Shown piece after piece: positions 55,306-64,000 of a stretch of DNA of 64,000 nucleotides (positions are counted from its first letter, which is position 1; each line of letters begins with the position of its first letter). The position numbers were made by a program, and so were the translations under genes. Below the pieces are notes generated by a model. The model saw only the letters and a list, made by a program, of their open reading frames with translations, was not told the DNA's origin and did not search any database. This DNA comes from Rhodanobacter sp. 7MK24 (GTDB taxonomy: Bacteria; Pseudomonadota; Gammaproteobacteria; Xanthomonadales; Rhodanobacteraceae), in the NCBI RefSeq assembly GCF_014842995.1, contig NZ_JACYXL010000001.1, positions 63,183-127,182 of the forward strand, in the 5' to 3' direction.

Positions 55306-55863
55306 ATGAGTGGTTTCAGTCTGAGCAGCGAACCCTTCACCCTGGCGCGCGACTGCGAGGCGGTGATGGTGCCGCAGGGCGAAACGGTGAGCCTGCCCGC
55401 CGGCCAGGTCGGCTACATCACCCAGGCGCTGGGCGGCAGCTTCACCGTGTACGTGGAAGGCAACCTGTTCCGCATCGCGGGCAAGGACGCCGACGCGCTG
55501 GGCAAGGATCCGCCGCCGCCGATCGAGGTGCCGGCCGACGCCACCGATGCCGACGTGGAGAGGCTCTGCTGGGACCAGCTGCGCACCGTGTTCGACCCGG
55601 AGATCCCGGTGAACGTGGTCGAGCTGGGCCTGGTCTACGACCTCAGCCTCGAACAGCGCGAGGACGGCCAGCGCAAGGTCTACGTCAAGCTCACCCTCAC
55701 CGCACCCGGCTGCGGCATGGGCGACATCCTGGTGGACGACGCCCGCACCAAGCTGGAGATGATCCCCACCATTGCCGAGGCCGACATCGACCTGGTGTTC
55801 GATCCGCCGTGGAACCACTCGATGATGTCCGAGCTGGCGAAGCTGGAAACGGGGATGCTTTGA
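55306..55863 (+). CDS. sufT: Fe-S cluster assembly protein SufT (MIP18/DUF59 type)
   Basis: 185 residues from ATG 55306. An N-terminal SufT-specific domain (about 1-85, with GETVSLPAGQVGYITQALGGSFT-type pattern) precedes the DUF59 domain (about 88-185), marked by VFDPEIPVNVVELGLVYD, the TAPGCGMG motif with its conserved Cys and the ending FDPPWNHSMMS. SufT is an accessory factor in maturation of Fe-S proteins. It is separated from any suf operon here. Confidence 0.9.
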   Translation: MSGFSLSSEPFTLARDCEAVMVPQGETVSLPAGQVGYITQALGGSFTVYVEGNLFRIAGKDADALGKDPPPPIEVPADATDADVERLCWDQLRTVFDPEIPVNVVELGLVYDLSLEQREDGQRKVYVKLTLTAPGCGMGDILVDDARTKLEMIPTIAEADIDLVFDPPWNHSMMSELAKLETGML

Positions 55864-56002
55864 TGCTTGGCCACACTCCCCTGCGGGGGAGATGGCTGGG
55901 ATGAAGGGCCGATCTTGCGAAGTGGGAAGTCGAAGCGCGCTTCAAAATTTGCACTCTGATCCCTGGTTTGCTGTTTTAAGCTTGGTCACAAAAGGGGGTT
56001 CC

Positions 56003-56863
56003 ATGCAGAAGCGGCAAGGGGCTTCGGCTCGAATCGTTCTGATTGGCGTTTTCGGTGCAGTTGTCGCGATCGTGCTCTTGTCACTAGCAGTTCGCACTGT
56101 GGGCGAGTACTGCAGTGCATCGCCGAGCGGCTGCACAATTTGGACCTTCTTCGCTGCCTATTGGGAGACCATTGGTGACTTCCTCGAAAAGAACGAGGGG
56201 GCGATAGAGGCTTGCGGCACAATCTTCGTTGCCATATTCACCTTCACCCTTTGGGCTGCAACGCAGAAACTTGGCGACCTGGCGTTGGAGCAGGGTGAGG
56301 CGATGGATCGTTCGATCACAGAGGCAACAAGGGCCACGCAAGCGACGAACAGCATTGCGACGGTCACTAGAGAGAATGCCGAGCTCATGCAGTCGATCCT
56401 GCATAGACAGATGCGCGCGTACGTATCGGTCGATGCGGGTCAAGCTATATATCAAGACGAGAGGTTGCGCTTCGCGGGCGTGCCGGTTATCACCAATACT
56501 GGCTACACGCCCGCTCGAAACGTTTCCCACCATGTGATGGCAGCGATCCTAGATACGGATCTGCGCGAAGACTTTGAATTTGAAAAATTTGGCTTGAGGA
56601 ACGTCAGTGACGCCACGCTTAGCCCACGTCAAAGCTTCACCATCAACTCGCCTGTTAGAGAACGATTCCCCGATGGCGAAGTCGAGGCCCTCATGTCAGG
56701 TGAGGCTAGGCGACTTTACGTTTGGGGCGTAGTTGCCTACGAAGACATATTCGGTGGGAAGTGGGAAACGAATTTCTGTTTTAACTACACCTTCTTCCGC
56801 AATGGCAAGAACGATGTTCGAGTTGCCTCGTACATCTACCGCCAACACAACAATGCCACGTGA
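56003..56863 (+). CDS. Membrane protein of unknown function, accessory
   Basis: 286 residues from ATG 56003, with AAAGGGGGTT upstream. Two membrane helices (about 10-32 and 70-88) precede a helical, coiled-coil-like region (about 90-130: EQGEAMDRSITEATRATQATNS) and a beta-rich C-terminal domain (about 140-286) with MRAYVSVDAGQAIY and RRLYVWGVVAYEDIFGGKWETNFC. Such two-helix proteins with an RAYV-type domain are scattered in proteobacterial accessory regions. Base composition is lower in GC than its neighbours, suggesting transfer. Function unknown. Confidence 0.65.
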   Translation: MQKRQGASARIVLIGVFGAVVAIVLLSLAVRTVGEYCSASPSGCTIWTFFAAYWETIGDFLEKNEGAIEACGTIFVAIFTFTLWAATQKLGDLALEQGEAMDRSITEATRATQATNSIATVTRENAELMQSILHRQMRAYVSVDAGQAIYQDERLRFAGVPVITNTGYTPARNVSHHVMAAILDTDLREDFEFEKFGLRNVSDATLSPRQSFTINSPVRERFPDGEVEALMSGEARRLYVWGVVAYEDIFGGKWETNFCFNYTFFRNGKNDVRVASYIYRQHNNAT

Positions 56864-56933
56864 GCAAAACAACAAAACGACAAAGATGTAGGGATCAATG
56901 CCTGACGGGGCGTTTTCCAGAAACCAGGATGTT

Positions 56934-57425
56934 TTAGCCCCGCACTTCCTCAAACCGGTTCTCTGCTCGATTCTTGCGCACCTTCGCCGGATCCCACACG
57001 CGTCCGTTCATCGCGATGTAAACGCCGTCGGGCAGCGTCTGCACCGCGGCCACAGCGCAGCCGATGTTGAACACCGCGTCCGAGCCCTGGAAGCGCGCGG
57101 GGTTCAGTGCGCCGGTGAGCACGATCACTTTGCCGGGGATGGTGGCGAGCACCTTGGCGGTTTCCACCATGGTGTCGGTGCCGTGGGTCACCAGCACGTG
57201 GCGGTGTGGCTGCGCCTCGATGGTGGAGCGGACCAGCGCGCGGTCCTCGTCGGTCACGTGCAGGCTGTCCTTGCGCAGGATCGGGATCACGTCGAACTGG
57301 AACGCCACGCCGAGCTGGCCGAGGATCTCGCCGATCTGCGGGGCGCCGATCTTGTAGTCCGACTTGTCGTCGAAATAGATCTTGTCGATGGTGCCGCCGG
57401 TGGTGACGATGGTGAGATGCTGCAT
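56934..57425 (-). CDS. Single-domain asparaginase-like protein
   Basis: 163 residues, about half the length of bacterial L-asparaginases, from the ATG at 57425. It holds the N-terminal domain only: TTGGTID (Thr12 as nucleophile in family terms), HGTDTMVE (Thr83-Asp84) and VLTGALNP. The C-terminal domain is missing and the frame ends at a normal stop codon, so it is not obviously broken. Single-domain forms occur in Xanthomonadales. Whether it hydrolyses asparagine is open. Confidence 0.78.
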   Translation of the reverse strand: MQHLTIVTTGGTIDKIYFDDKSDYKIGAPQIGEILGQLGVAFQFDVIPILRKDSLHVTDEDRALVRSTIEAQPHRHVLVTHGTDTMVETAKVLATIPGKVIVLTGALNPARFQGSDAVFNIGCAVAAVQTLPDGVYIAMNGRVWDPAKVRKNRAENRFEEVRG

Positions 57426-57457
57426 GGTCGGAGCCGCGTGGTGGAAAGGGCGCCAGT

Positions 57458-58037
57458 CTAGCGCCCGCTGCGTGCCGTCGCTTGTCTTTCGAGGCTGCTT
57501 TGCTGGTAGAACCCGTCGATGGCGCCGATGGACGCGAGCCGGATCTTCGGCAACGCGATCCGGCGAAAGATTTCCGCGTAGCGCTTGCGGTTGCCCGGGG
57601 TGACCACGGCGATGTGGTGAAGCATGTTCCAGGTGACGCGGTCGCGGCCGCCCTCCAGCGCGCCCACCCTTGCGTGGCCTGAAAGGCAGCGCGCCAGGTA
57701 GCGAAACAGGCTGAGCGGCGCGGATATGTCCAGCAGAATGATTCCGGTGGCGCGCTGGATACGCTGCGGCATGCACACGGAGTAGTTGCCGTCGATGACC
57801 CAGGCATCGCCCAGGATGGCTTCATCGTGCAGGGCGACGAACTCCTTTTGCGGCCGGGGGCGCCAGTCGGTGCGGGGGAGATGGTGGAGCTGGTCGAGGT
57901 GGATTGCGTGCAGGCCGCACTTGCGCGATCGCTTCTGCCAGCGTCGATTTGCCGCTGTTGGAAGGACCCAGGATGCAGATGCGCCTGCCCAGATCGGACA
58001 GCGTCACGTCGGCATGTCCTGTCGGCGGCGACGGCAT
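57458..58037 (-). pseudogene. P-loop kinase-like gene with a frameshift
   Basis: Starting at the ATG at 58037, the first frame encodes GRRICILGPSNSGKSTLAEAIA, a P-loop. It then becomes implausible, while the next frame continues in a sensible way with KCGLHAIHLDQLHHLPRTDW, ALHDEAILGDAWVIDGNYS and CMPQRIQRATGIILLDI, ending at 57458. The join is in a GCGATCGCGCAAG run at about 57925; loss of two bases from a CG repeat would explain it. The intact product would be about 193 residues, like the topology-modulation/adenylate-kinase-like family (FlaR type). It begins three bases after the AidB-like gene stop. A sequencing error is also possible. Confidence 0.75.
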
Positions 58038-58039
58038 GC

Positions 58040-59677
58040 TCAGTGCAGCAGCAAGGCGGTGTCGTCCATGCCGATATCCGCCAGCTGCAGCAGGCCGTGA
58101 CCCAGGAAACGGCGCAACGCCGCCGCAGGCCGCGCATCGCCGCGCGCTTGCGACCACGCTGCCTGGCGTGCCAGCAGGGCCGCCGCCGCGCAGCGTGCCA
58201 GCGTGATCGCCAGGCCGCGCGCGCCGGCTTCCAGCGTGGCGCGCTGCGCAGGCGTCGCATCGAGATGGCTGGCCGCAGCATCCAATGCCGCGTCGATGGC
58301 TAATGCGGCGTGCGGATCGCCGCCTTGCAGCCAGGCGGCCACGGCGGTGCGCAGCGCGACCAGTCCGTCGCCGGTCAGCGCACGCAGCGCATCCAGCGAC
58401 AGCACGTTGGTGGTGCCTTCCCAGATCGCGTATACCTGCGCATCGCGCAGCAGCTGCGGCAGCCCGGTGTCCTCGATGTAGCCGGCGCCGCCGAAGCATT
58501 CCAGCGCCTCGGAACAGAGGCGTACCGCGAGCTTGCCGGTCCACAACTTTGCCAGTGGCGTGAGCAGGCGCAGCAGCGCGATCTCGTGTGGCGCGGCGCT
58601 GCCGTGTTCCACGCGGCCCAGCAGTTGCGCCACCTCGAAGGCCAGCGCGAACGCACCCTCGAACTCGGCCTGCATGTCGGCCAGCGTCTGCGCGTGCAGC
58701 GGTTGCTCGATCAGCGGGCGGCCGAAGGCCAGCCGTCGGGTGGCGTAGTCGCGCGCCAGCGTGATCGCACGCGCCATGCTGGCGACCGCGCACACCGCGT
58801 TCCACGTGCGCGTGACGTTGAGCATCGGCGCCACCTGTCGCACGCCGTTCGACAATTCGCCCAGAGGCCACGCGGGCAGGCCGTCCAGATGGATCTCGGC
58901 GGTGGGCAGTTCCTGCGTGCCCAGCTTGTCCTTCAGGCGGTCGATGACGAGTTCCGGCCTGCGTTGCGTACCGTCCATCGTTTCCACGTAGAACAGCGCC
59001 AAGGCACCGGAGCCGGCGCCGGCGCCTTCGGGCCGCGCCAGGGCCAGCGCCGCCTCGCCCACCACGGCCGAACTGAACCACTTGCGGCCGTGCAGGCGCC
59101 ATTGGCCCTCGGCATCCTGCCGCGCGACGGTTTCGGTGTTGCCCACGTCCGAGCCGCCGTGCGTCTCCGTCATCCACTGGCCGCTGAGCCAGAACGTCGC
59201 CGTGTCGCGGCTGAGGAAATGCGGCAGCGCGCGCTCGATCAATGCGCGATTGCCGGAAGCCTTCAACGCGGTTGCCGCGCCATCGGTCATCGCCAGCGGG
59301 CAGGTATAGAACTCGCTGGCCACGTGGTAGAGATAGACACGCGCGAATTCCTCCAGCCGCGCGTGCTCATGGTGCTCGTGGCCGGCGGCGAGCACCGCGT
59401 GGCGCGTAGTGACGTGCGGCCCTTCCTGCCATGCCGTGGTCAACTCGATGCGATCCACGCGCCGTCCCCACGCGTCCCATTGCGTCAGCACCGGCTTGCG
59501 TCGCGTGGTCGTGGCGGCGCGCTGCCACGCCATCAGCGCGTAGTCGCCCAACGCGTGGAGGTCGCCGTCGAGCGCGTCGCGTCGCACGCCGGGCAACGTG
59601 CGTTCAAGCAAGGCATGCAGCAAGCGGTCGCTGCGCCAGGGATGCGGAAGTTGCGGGGCGGCTTGCAGGAATCCCAT
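58040..59677 (-). CDS. Acyl-CoA dehydrogenase, AidB-like
   Basis: 545 residues from ATG 59677 (CGAGGAGTC upstream). The layout matches AidB and related DNA-alkylation-response dehydrogenases: [61 protein letters not shown] and [12 protein letters not shown]. AidB lowers the effect of alkylating agents in E. coli; its true substrate is not settled. Genes of ordinary fatty-acid breakdown are not adjacent. It may share a transcript with the frameshifted P-loop gene. Confidence 0.9.
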   Translation of the reverse strand: MGFLQAAPQLPHPWRSDRLLHALLERTLPGVRRDALDGDLHALGDYALMAWQRAATTTRRKPVLTQWDAWGRRVDRIELTTAWQEGPHVTTRHAVLAAGHEHHEHARLEEFARVYLYHVASEFYTCPLAMTDGAATALKASGNRALIERALPHFLSRDTATFWLSGQWMTETHGGSDVGNTETVARQDAEGQWRLHGRKWFSSAVVGEAALALARPEGAGAGSGALALFYVETMDGTQRRPELVIDRLKDKLGTQELPTAEIHLDGLPAWPLGELSNGVRQVAPMLNVTRTWNAVCAVASMARAITLARDYATRRLAFGRPLIEQPLHAQTLADMQAEFEGAFALAFEVAQLLGRVEHGSAAPHEIALLRLLTPLAKLWTGKLAVRLCSEALECFGGAGYIEDTGLPQLLRDAQVYAIWEGTTNVLSLDALRALTGDGLVALRTAVAAWLQGGDPHAALAIDAALDAAASHLDATPAQRATLEAGARGLAITLARCAAAALLARQAAWSQARGDARPAAALRRFLGHGLLQLADIGMDDTALLLH

Positions 59678-59802
59678 GGGCGACTCCTCGGTGCGAAGAG
59701 GCCAGTATAGAAAGCGCGGGGCAGGCCGGATCAAACGCAGGGGGTCTGTCCACTATCTCCGCTTGGCAAGCACGGGGAGAGTGTGAACGGGCTCCGAGGG
59801 CG

Positions 59803-60663
59803 TCACCCCCTGGCCGGAAACCACATGTCCGCGGTCGGCTGGAACGCTCGCGGCGTCACACCGAGCAAGCGTTCCAGTTCACTGTTGTCCGCAATCAGGT
59901 CCGCATCGAGGCGTGCCAGGGGGCCGCGCAATTTGGCGGGCGCGAAGCGTTGGCCCGCGTGCAGCAGCCACGCCGGCAGCGCGATGGGTAGGTTGGCGTG
60001 TGGCAGCGTTTGGCGGACGCGGGCGAACATGTCGTGCGCGGTGAGCCGCTCGCCGCCGCCGATGGGCAGGATGCGTCCCGCGCTGGCAGGGCAATCGAGC
60101 GCGGCGAGCACGGCGAGCGCGATGTCCTCGGCGTGCACCGGCTGGCGCATGCCGCGACCGGCGGGCAGCGGGAAGACACGCGTGCGCCAGGCGCGCCGGG
60201 CGATGGGGCTGAGGCTCTTGTCCAGCCCTGCGCCATAGATGAGCGTGGGGCGCAGCACCGTCCACGGTGCGCCATGGCGGGCGCAGGCGGCGGCCAGCGC
60301 CTGTTCGCCATCGCGCAGCTGTTGCGAGATGGCGCGTTCGGCAGGCTCGCCGGAGTCGCGTTTCGTCTCCGCGCTCATCGAGCTGGTGGCGATCACGCGC
60401 GGCGGCTCGCTGCCGAATTCCATGCGCGCCAGCCAATCGGCAAACGGCCGAAGCGGGCCGAAACTGATGACCGCCGAAGGATGCGGCAGTTCGTCTGGCA
60501 ACGCGTCGGGCAGATTGCCATGCAGCCAGCACAGGCCGGGTTGCGAGGCGCGCGCGTGGCGGCTCAGCGCCGTCACCGAGGCGCCGCTGGCGACCAGGCG
60601 CGGCAGGAGGAAGTGGCCGATCTGGCTGCTGCCACCGAAAACCAGCACGGAAAGCCTGCTCAT
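59803..60663 (-). CDS. NAD-dependent epimerase/SDR-type protein
   Basis: 286 residues. The Rossmann motif near the start is VFGGSSQIGHFLLPRL (GxxxxIG type), with ATSSMSAETK at the Ser/Thr strand, and VLRPTLIYGAGLD in place of the YxxxK region of typical epimerases. The active-site Tyr-x3-Lys pair is absent, as in many atypical members of this group. It may act as a sugar or ubiquinone-related NAD(P)-binding protein; substrate unknown. Confidence 0.82.
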   Translation of the reverse strand: MSRLSVLVFGGSSQIGHFLLPRLVASGASVTALSRHARASQPGLCWLHGNLPDALPDELPHPSAVISFGPLRPFADWLARMEFGSEPPRVIATSSMSAETKRDSGEPAERAISQQLRDGEQALAAACARHGAPWTVLRPTLIYGAGLDKSLSPIARRAWRTRVFPLPAGRGMRQPVHAEDIALAVLAALDCPASAGRILPIGGGERLTAHDMFARVRQTLPHANLPIALPAWLLHAGQRFAPAKLRGPLARLDADLIADNSELERLLGVTPRAFQPTADMWFPARG

Positions 60664-60967
60664 GATCTCCAGGTGCCCCGCGTCGTCGCCGGGCGGCCGT
60701 CAGGTGGAAGCGCGGCGTGGCGCGGCGCCTGGGCTCTCAGGCCTGGCCGCGCGCTGTCGCATGGCGGCCATTCGACGACAATCCGCAGGGCCGGGGCTGT
60801 TTGCCCGCATGCCTGCGTCATTGCTCGGTTGTGGACGTCCGTCCGTTCCTCGCCCCTCAAAGCCGAGTCCATCCACGGACTCTCCCTGCGGACGATCATT
60901 CGTTCTTGACCTCCGCGCCAACAGCTCCCGGCGCGGCGTGATTGGAGATCGCGAGCAGGCTCCGACA
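60664..60967. other. 304-base gene-free region with palindrome
   Basis: Lies between two minus-strand genes. It contains GAGTCC/GGACTC around ATCCAC at 60865-60882, related to the CCATCCATGG hairpins seen near 36.04 and 54.63 kb. No gene, and no clear promoter boxes. Confidence 0.35.
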
Positions 60968-62686
60968 TCACGAACCCGACTGCAGGCGCGCGGCGAGATC
61001 GCGGGTGCGCGGCAGGTCCGGCGCCAGCTTGCGCGCCTGCTGCAACGCCTGCATCGCGCCGATGCGGTCTCCACCGGCGAGTTGGCGATCGGCCTGGTCC
61101 AGCCATGCGCTGGCAAGGCGCTGGCGGAGCGTGCCTTGCGACGCATCGCCAGGCGAAACGTCGGCGAGGTTGTCCAGCATCTGGCCGGCGCGGACGAGGT
61201 CGCCCGCAGCCAGCGCGCGATTGAACAACTGTTGCACCGCGCCGGGCAGCGCCTGCAAGCCTTGCTGGGCGGCGGCATTGTTGCCGTCGATGGCGAGTGC
61301 GCTGCGGTAGAGGTCGTAGGCGCAGTTGCCGGGCGGCATCATGATGTCGCCGCGTTGAGTGGCGGCTTGCGCCTGCAGCAGCAGGCGGGCGATCTGTGCG
61401 CTTTGCTGCGGCGTCGGCGCGGGCGCCGCGGCGGGCACCACATCCTGGTCTTCGTTCGCCGGTGCCTTGGCGGCCGTGGACGGCTGTGTCTGCATTCCTT
61501 GCAGGCGCGCACGCGCCGCGGCGATGTCGGCGGATTTCGGTGCCAGTGCCGCCGCATTGTCCAGCAGCTTGCCGGCTTGCGCGGCGTCGCCGGCGTCCAT
61601 CGCCGCGCTGGCCTGCACCGTGAGCGCCTGCGCCACTTTACCGAGGCCGGCCTGCGCCTGCGCGTTGTTCGCATCCAGCGCGAGCGCGGCCTTGTAATGC
61701 GCCAGCGCGGTGTCGTCGCCGTCGCCGGCGATGCGTCCGTTACGCAGTGCATCGTCGCCTTGTTGCAGATCGGCAGCCAATGCGGCGCTGTCCTGTTGGC
61801 CGGCTTGCGCACGCGCGGCACGCAGGCCGGGCAGGGCGGCGTTGTTCGGCTGCAACGCGGCCAGCTGTTCGATGGCGGCGTCGGCGCCCGGGCCATCGTT
61901 CGCATCGATGGCCTTCTGTGCTTGTGCTGCCAGAGCGTCGCCAACCTGATCCAGGCCGTGGCGCGCCACGGCATTGCCGGGATCGGCGGCGAGCATCTGC
62001 CTGTACAGTGCGCCGGCGCCGTGGTCGCCGCCGTACTGGCCGGCGGCGAAGGCTTGCTGCGCCTGATCTACCAGGGTCGCAACCTGCACCTGCGATGCGC
62101 GTTTGGAGGCGATCATCTGGTCGAGATGATCCACATCGCTGCCGCCACCCAGCAGCTCGCGCGCCACCGCTGCCTTTTGTGCTGCCACGTCGAACTGGCC
62201 GGCCTGCAGAGCGGCGTCGGCTTGCGAAAGTTCGGCCATGCCGACCTGGTGCAGCCCGTCGCGGGCGATGTCGTTGTCCGGCTCAAGCGCCACCGCCGCC
62301 TGGAACAGTTCGCGGGCACTGGTGCCGTCCTGGCCATCCAGATGGCCGGCGGCCAGCGCCTGTTGCGCGCGGCCGAGCACGTCGTTGAGTTCGGTGCGTG
62401 GCAGCAGACTGTTGCTGAGATAGCTTCGTCCCAGCCACATCGCGCCCGCCGCGCAGATCACGAGCAGCAGAAGGATGGGCACCAGCCAGCGGCGGCGCTT
62501 GCGCCGGGGTTGTGCCGATTCGCGCGCATTGCGCGGCTCGGCTTTCATCGATGGCAAGTCGTCGCGTGGCGGTGCGTCGCGCAGCGAGCCACGGCGCGAC
62601 GGCGCATCGAGCTGGTCGAGGTTGCCCAGCGTGGGTTCGGTGCGTCCGCGCTGTTCGGATTCGTGCTGGTCGCGGCGTCCGCTCAT
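60968..62686 (-). CDS. Membrane-anchored TPR-like repeat protein
   Basis: 572 residues from ATG 62686; no RBS of note. A basic cytosolic N terminus (about 1-60) with RRKRRRW leads to one membrane helix (about 65-85), then a long periplasmic array of degenerate helix-turn-helix repeats of about 34-60 residues (QAGQFDVAAQKAAVARELLG, LAADPGNAVARHGLDQVG, ALALDANNAQAQAGLGKVA), like tetratricopeptide repeats. An Ala/Pro linker lies near 395-420. It may be a scaffold in the envelope; function unknown. Confidence 0.75.
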   Translation of the reverse strand: MSGRRDQHESEQRGRTEPTLGNLDQLDAPSRRGSLRDAPPRDDLPSMKAEPRNARESAQPRRKRRRWLVPILLLLVICAAGAMWLGRSYLSNSLLPRTELNDVLGRAQQALAAGHLDGQDGTSARELFQAAVALEPDNDIARDGLHQVGMAELSQADAALQAGQFDVAAQKAAVARELLGGGSDVDHLDQMIASKRASQVQVATLVDQAQQAFAAGQYGGDHGAGALYRQMLAADPGNAVARHGLDQVGDALAAQAQKAIDANDGPGADAAIEQLAALQPNNAALPGLRAARAQAGQQDSAALAADLQQGDDALRNGRIAGDGDDTALAHYKAALALDANNAQAQAGLGKVAQALTVQASAAMDAGDAAQAGKLLDNAAALAPKSADIAAARARLQGMQTQPSTAAKAPANEDQDVVPAAAPAPTPQQSAQIARLLLQAQAATQRGDIMMPPGNCAYDLYRSALAIDGNNAAAQQGLQALPGAVQQLFNRALAAGDLVRAGQMLDNLADVSPGDASQGTLRQRLASAWLDQADRQLAGGDRIGAMQALQQARKLAPDLPRTRDLAARLQSGS

Positions 62687-62728
62687 GGGTTTGGCAAATC
62701 GTGGGAAGGTTGAATGATCGGCTTTCCA

Positions 62729-62843
62729 GCTCGTCGTGCCGGCGGAAGCCGGCATCCCGTGTCTTGATGCTCTTGGCTTGACGGCGCTGGATGCCGGCTT
62801 GACCAGCCATTTGGCTGTTGAGAAACGTCCTGCCGGCAGGACG
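62729..62843. repeat. REP-like interspersed palindromic element
   Basis: AAGCCGGCATCC at 62746-62757 and its complement GGATGCCGGCTT at 62789-62800 form a 12-bp stem with a 31-base loop; GTGCCGGCGG lies just before. A second perfect palindrome, CGTCCTGCCGGCAGGACG, is at 62826-62843. CCGGCGGAAGCCGGCATCC is a common form of scattered repeats in this order. It lies between relA and the TPR-like gene. Confidence 0.5.
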
Positions 62844-62923
62844 GGCAAAATCAGCAGCGTTTGGAATTCCATCGCAGCTTAGCAGCGCACCGCTCCATCG
62901 CCGCGTTGCGCCGGAACGCGCGT

Positions 62924-64000
62924 TCAGGATGCGCGAGCGCTACCGATGCGGCGCGCTTCCAGCACGTTGGGCAAGGCCACCAGCCGGCCGAGCAGGGTGG
63001 AGAGCTGTTCGAAGTCGCGCACGCGCAGGGCGAAGCGCATTTCCACCTCGCCGCTCTTGGCGATGGCCCGGCTGGACGAGGCGAGGATGGGCGTACCGGC
63101 ATTGCTGATGACGCCGGCAACGTCCTTTTGCAGTCCCTTGCGATCGTAGCCGCGCAGTTCGACGTCCACTTCGTAGGCCTGCGCGTTGGCCTTGCCCCAG
63201 GCCACCTCGATTACGCGGTCGGGATCGCGCCGCGCGAGCCGCGCGAGGCTGGCGCAGTCGGCGCGATGCACCGACACGCCGCGGCCGCGCGTGATGAAGC
63301 CGCGTACCGGGTCGCCGGGCAACGGCTGGCAACAGCGCGCAAGCGTGGTGAGCAGGTTGCCGATGCCCTCGATGCTGAGTGCGCCGGGATCGCGGGTGGG
63401 CGCGGGCCGCGCGGTCGCGACCGGCAGGATGGCATCGTCGCTTTCCAGCGGCTGCGCGGCTTCCTGCAGCGCGCGCGCGATCTGCCCTGCGCTGATTTCG
63501 TTCAGCGCCAGCGCGACGAGCAGTTCGTCCTGTGTCTTCAGGTGGAAATGCGCCGGCAGCTTCGCCAGGTCGACTTCAGGCAATGCCAGGCGCTTGAGTT
63601 CGCGCTCGAACATCGCGCGGCCCACCGCGAGATTGGCGTCGTGCGCCAGCCGGCGGAACCAGGCGCGCACCTTGTCGCGCGCCCGTGCGCTGTTGAGGTA
63701 GCCGTGGTGGGGCGACAGCCAGTCGCGGCTCGGTTCGGCCTGCTTCGCGGTGAGGATCTCCACGCGGTCGCCGCTCTGCGGCTGGAAGGTGAGCGGCACG
63801 ATGCGGCCGTTGACCTTGGCGCCGCGGCAGCGGTGGCCCACCTCGGTGTGCACGTGGTAGGCGAAGTCCAGCACGGTGCCGCCGTGCGGCAGGTCCACCA
63901 CTTCGCCGCGCGGCGTGAGCAGGTAGACGCGGTCTTCCATCAGTTCGGTGCGCAGGTTGGCGGCCAGCGTGCCTTCGTCGTCGCTGCGTGTTTCCAGCAG
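62924..64000 (-). CDS. relA: (p)ppGpp synthetase RelA, C-terminal part (truncated by window edge)
   Basis: About 359 residues of the C-terminal part; the start lies beyond the right edge. The TGS domain begins with MEDRVYLLTPRGEVVDLPHG-type residues, then come a helical region, the conserved cysteine motif ARCCQPLPGDPVRGFITRG and a C-terminal ACT domain (about the last 80 residues). These are the regulatory domains by which RelA senses uncharged tRNA on the ribosome. The absence of a hydrolase domain cannot be seen here; the call of RelA over SpoT rests on sequence style (GRGVSVHRADC) and is likely, not certain. Confidence 0.88.
   Translation of the reverse strand: MLETRSDDEGTLAANLRTELMEDRVYLLTPRGEVVDLPHGGTVLDFAYHVHTEVGHRCRGAKVNGRIVPLTFQPQSGDRVEILTAKQAEPSRDWLSPHHGYLNSARARDKVRAWFRRLAHDANLAVGRAMFERELKRLALPEVDLAKLPAHFHLKTQDELLVALALNEISAGQIARALQEAAQPLESDDAILPVATARPAPTRDPGALSIEGIGNLLTTLARCCQPLPGDPVRGFITRGRGVSVHRADCASLARLARRDPDRVIEVAWGKANAQAYEVDVELRGYDRKGLQKDVAGVISNAGTPILASSSRAIAKSGEVEMRFALRVRDFEQLSTLLGRLVALPNVLEARRIGSARAS

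Noticed and set aside
60239-62713. 824-codon frame opposite the epimerase and TPR-like genes
   Set aside because: It spans two real genes and the spacer between them. No start signal or family resemblance.

Overview
The window is GC-rich DNA (a run of genes with strong G/C third positions, short spacers and many 4-bp start/stop overlaps) from a gammaproteobacterium. The gene families (SapC, DUF3106, an alpha-amino-acid ester hydrolase close to the Xanthomonas enzyme, a two-subunit isoquinoline-1-oxidoreductase-type molybdoenzyme, DmdC-type acyl-CoA dehydrogenase, split PntAA/PntAB/PntB transhydrogenase) point to the Xanthomonadales, most likely Rhodanobacteraceae (Dyella/Rhodanobacter/Luteibacter type). 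This placement is inference from family content; no rRNA or tRNA gene is present to fix it.

Layout. 0-7 kb: end of an M1 aminopeptidase, a V4R-like cysteine protein, a 1,363-residue unknown envelope protein overlapping prmC. 7-8.5 kb: a minus-strand stress trio (BON, CsbD, DUF1328). 8.5-16.3 kb: dxs with an HNH nuclease upstream, SapC, an alpha-amino-acid ester hydrolase, a GNAT enzyme, an RNB-domain ribonuclease. 16.4-26.9 kb: a SBP-PAS-GGDEF-EAL sensor, an Lnb/DUF4105 membrane protein, a lipoprotein hydrolase, an OmpA-type lipoprotein, a DmdC-type acyl-CoA dehydrogenase, a LEA14-like lipoprotein and a SET-domain protein. 27-34 kb: a tightly overlapping seven-gene operon RDD-RDD-SpoIIM-DUF4129-DUF4350-MoxR-DUF58. 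34.2-36 kb: an AT-richer accessory patch with a lipoprotein, a truncated IS4-type transposase start, an attC-like inverted repeat and a DUF1801 gene. 36-44 kb: an EF-G-like GTPase, a tandem pair of TonB-architecture proteins of no family I know, and a binding-protein/diguanylate-cyclase pair. 44-50 kb: an unusual molybdenum hydroxylase pair, 5'-3' exonuclease, nitroreductase, DUF3465, cdd. 50-55 kb: the pnt genes, interrupted by an opposed ECF sigma/anti-sigma/DUF3106 operon. 55-64 kb: sufT, an accessory membrane protein, a one-domain asparaginase, a frameshifted P-loop kinase, an AidB-like acyl-CoA dehydrogenase, an epimerase, a TPR-like membrane protein and the 3' part of relA.

Most of the window is housekeeping or envelope biology. 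The most unusual points are: (1) the molybdenum hydroxylase at 44.1-46.9 kb, whose small subunit lacks all four cysteines of the ferredoxin-type cluster and whose large subunit lacks the catalytic GVGE glutamate although both frames are intact; (2) the tandem paralogues at 38.4-41.4 kb; (3) the 1,363-residue two-part envelope protein; (4) the pnt operon split by a sigma-factor operon; (5) the integron-like patch at 35.3 kb. No CRISPR array, phage module, tRNA or rRNA was seen.
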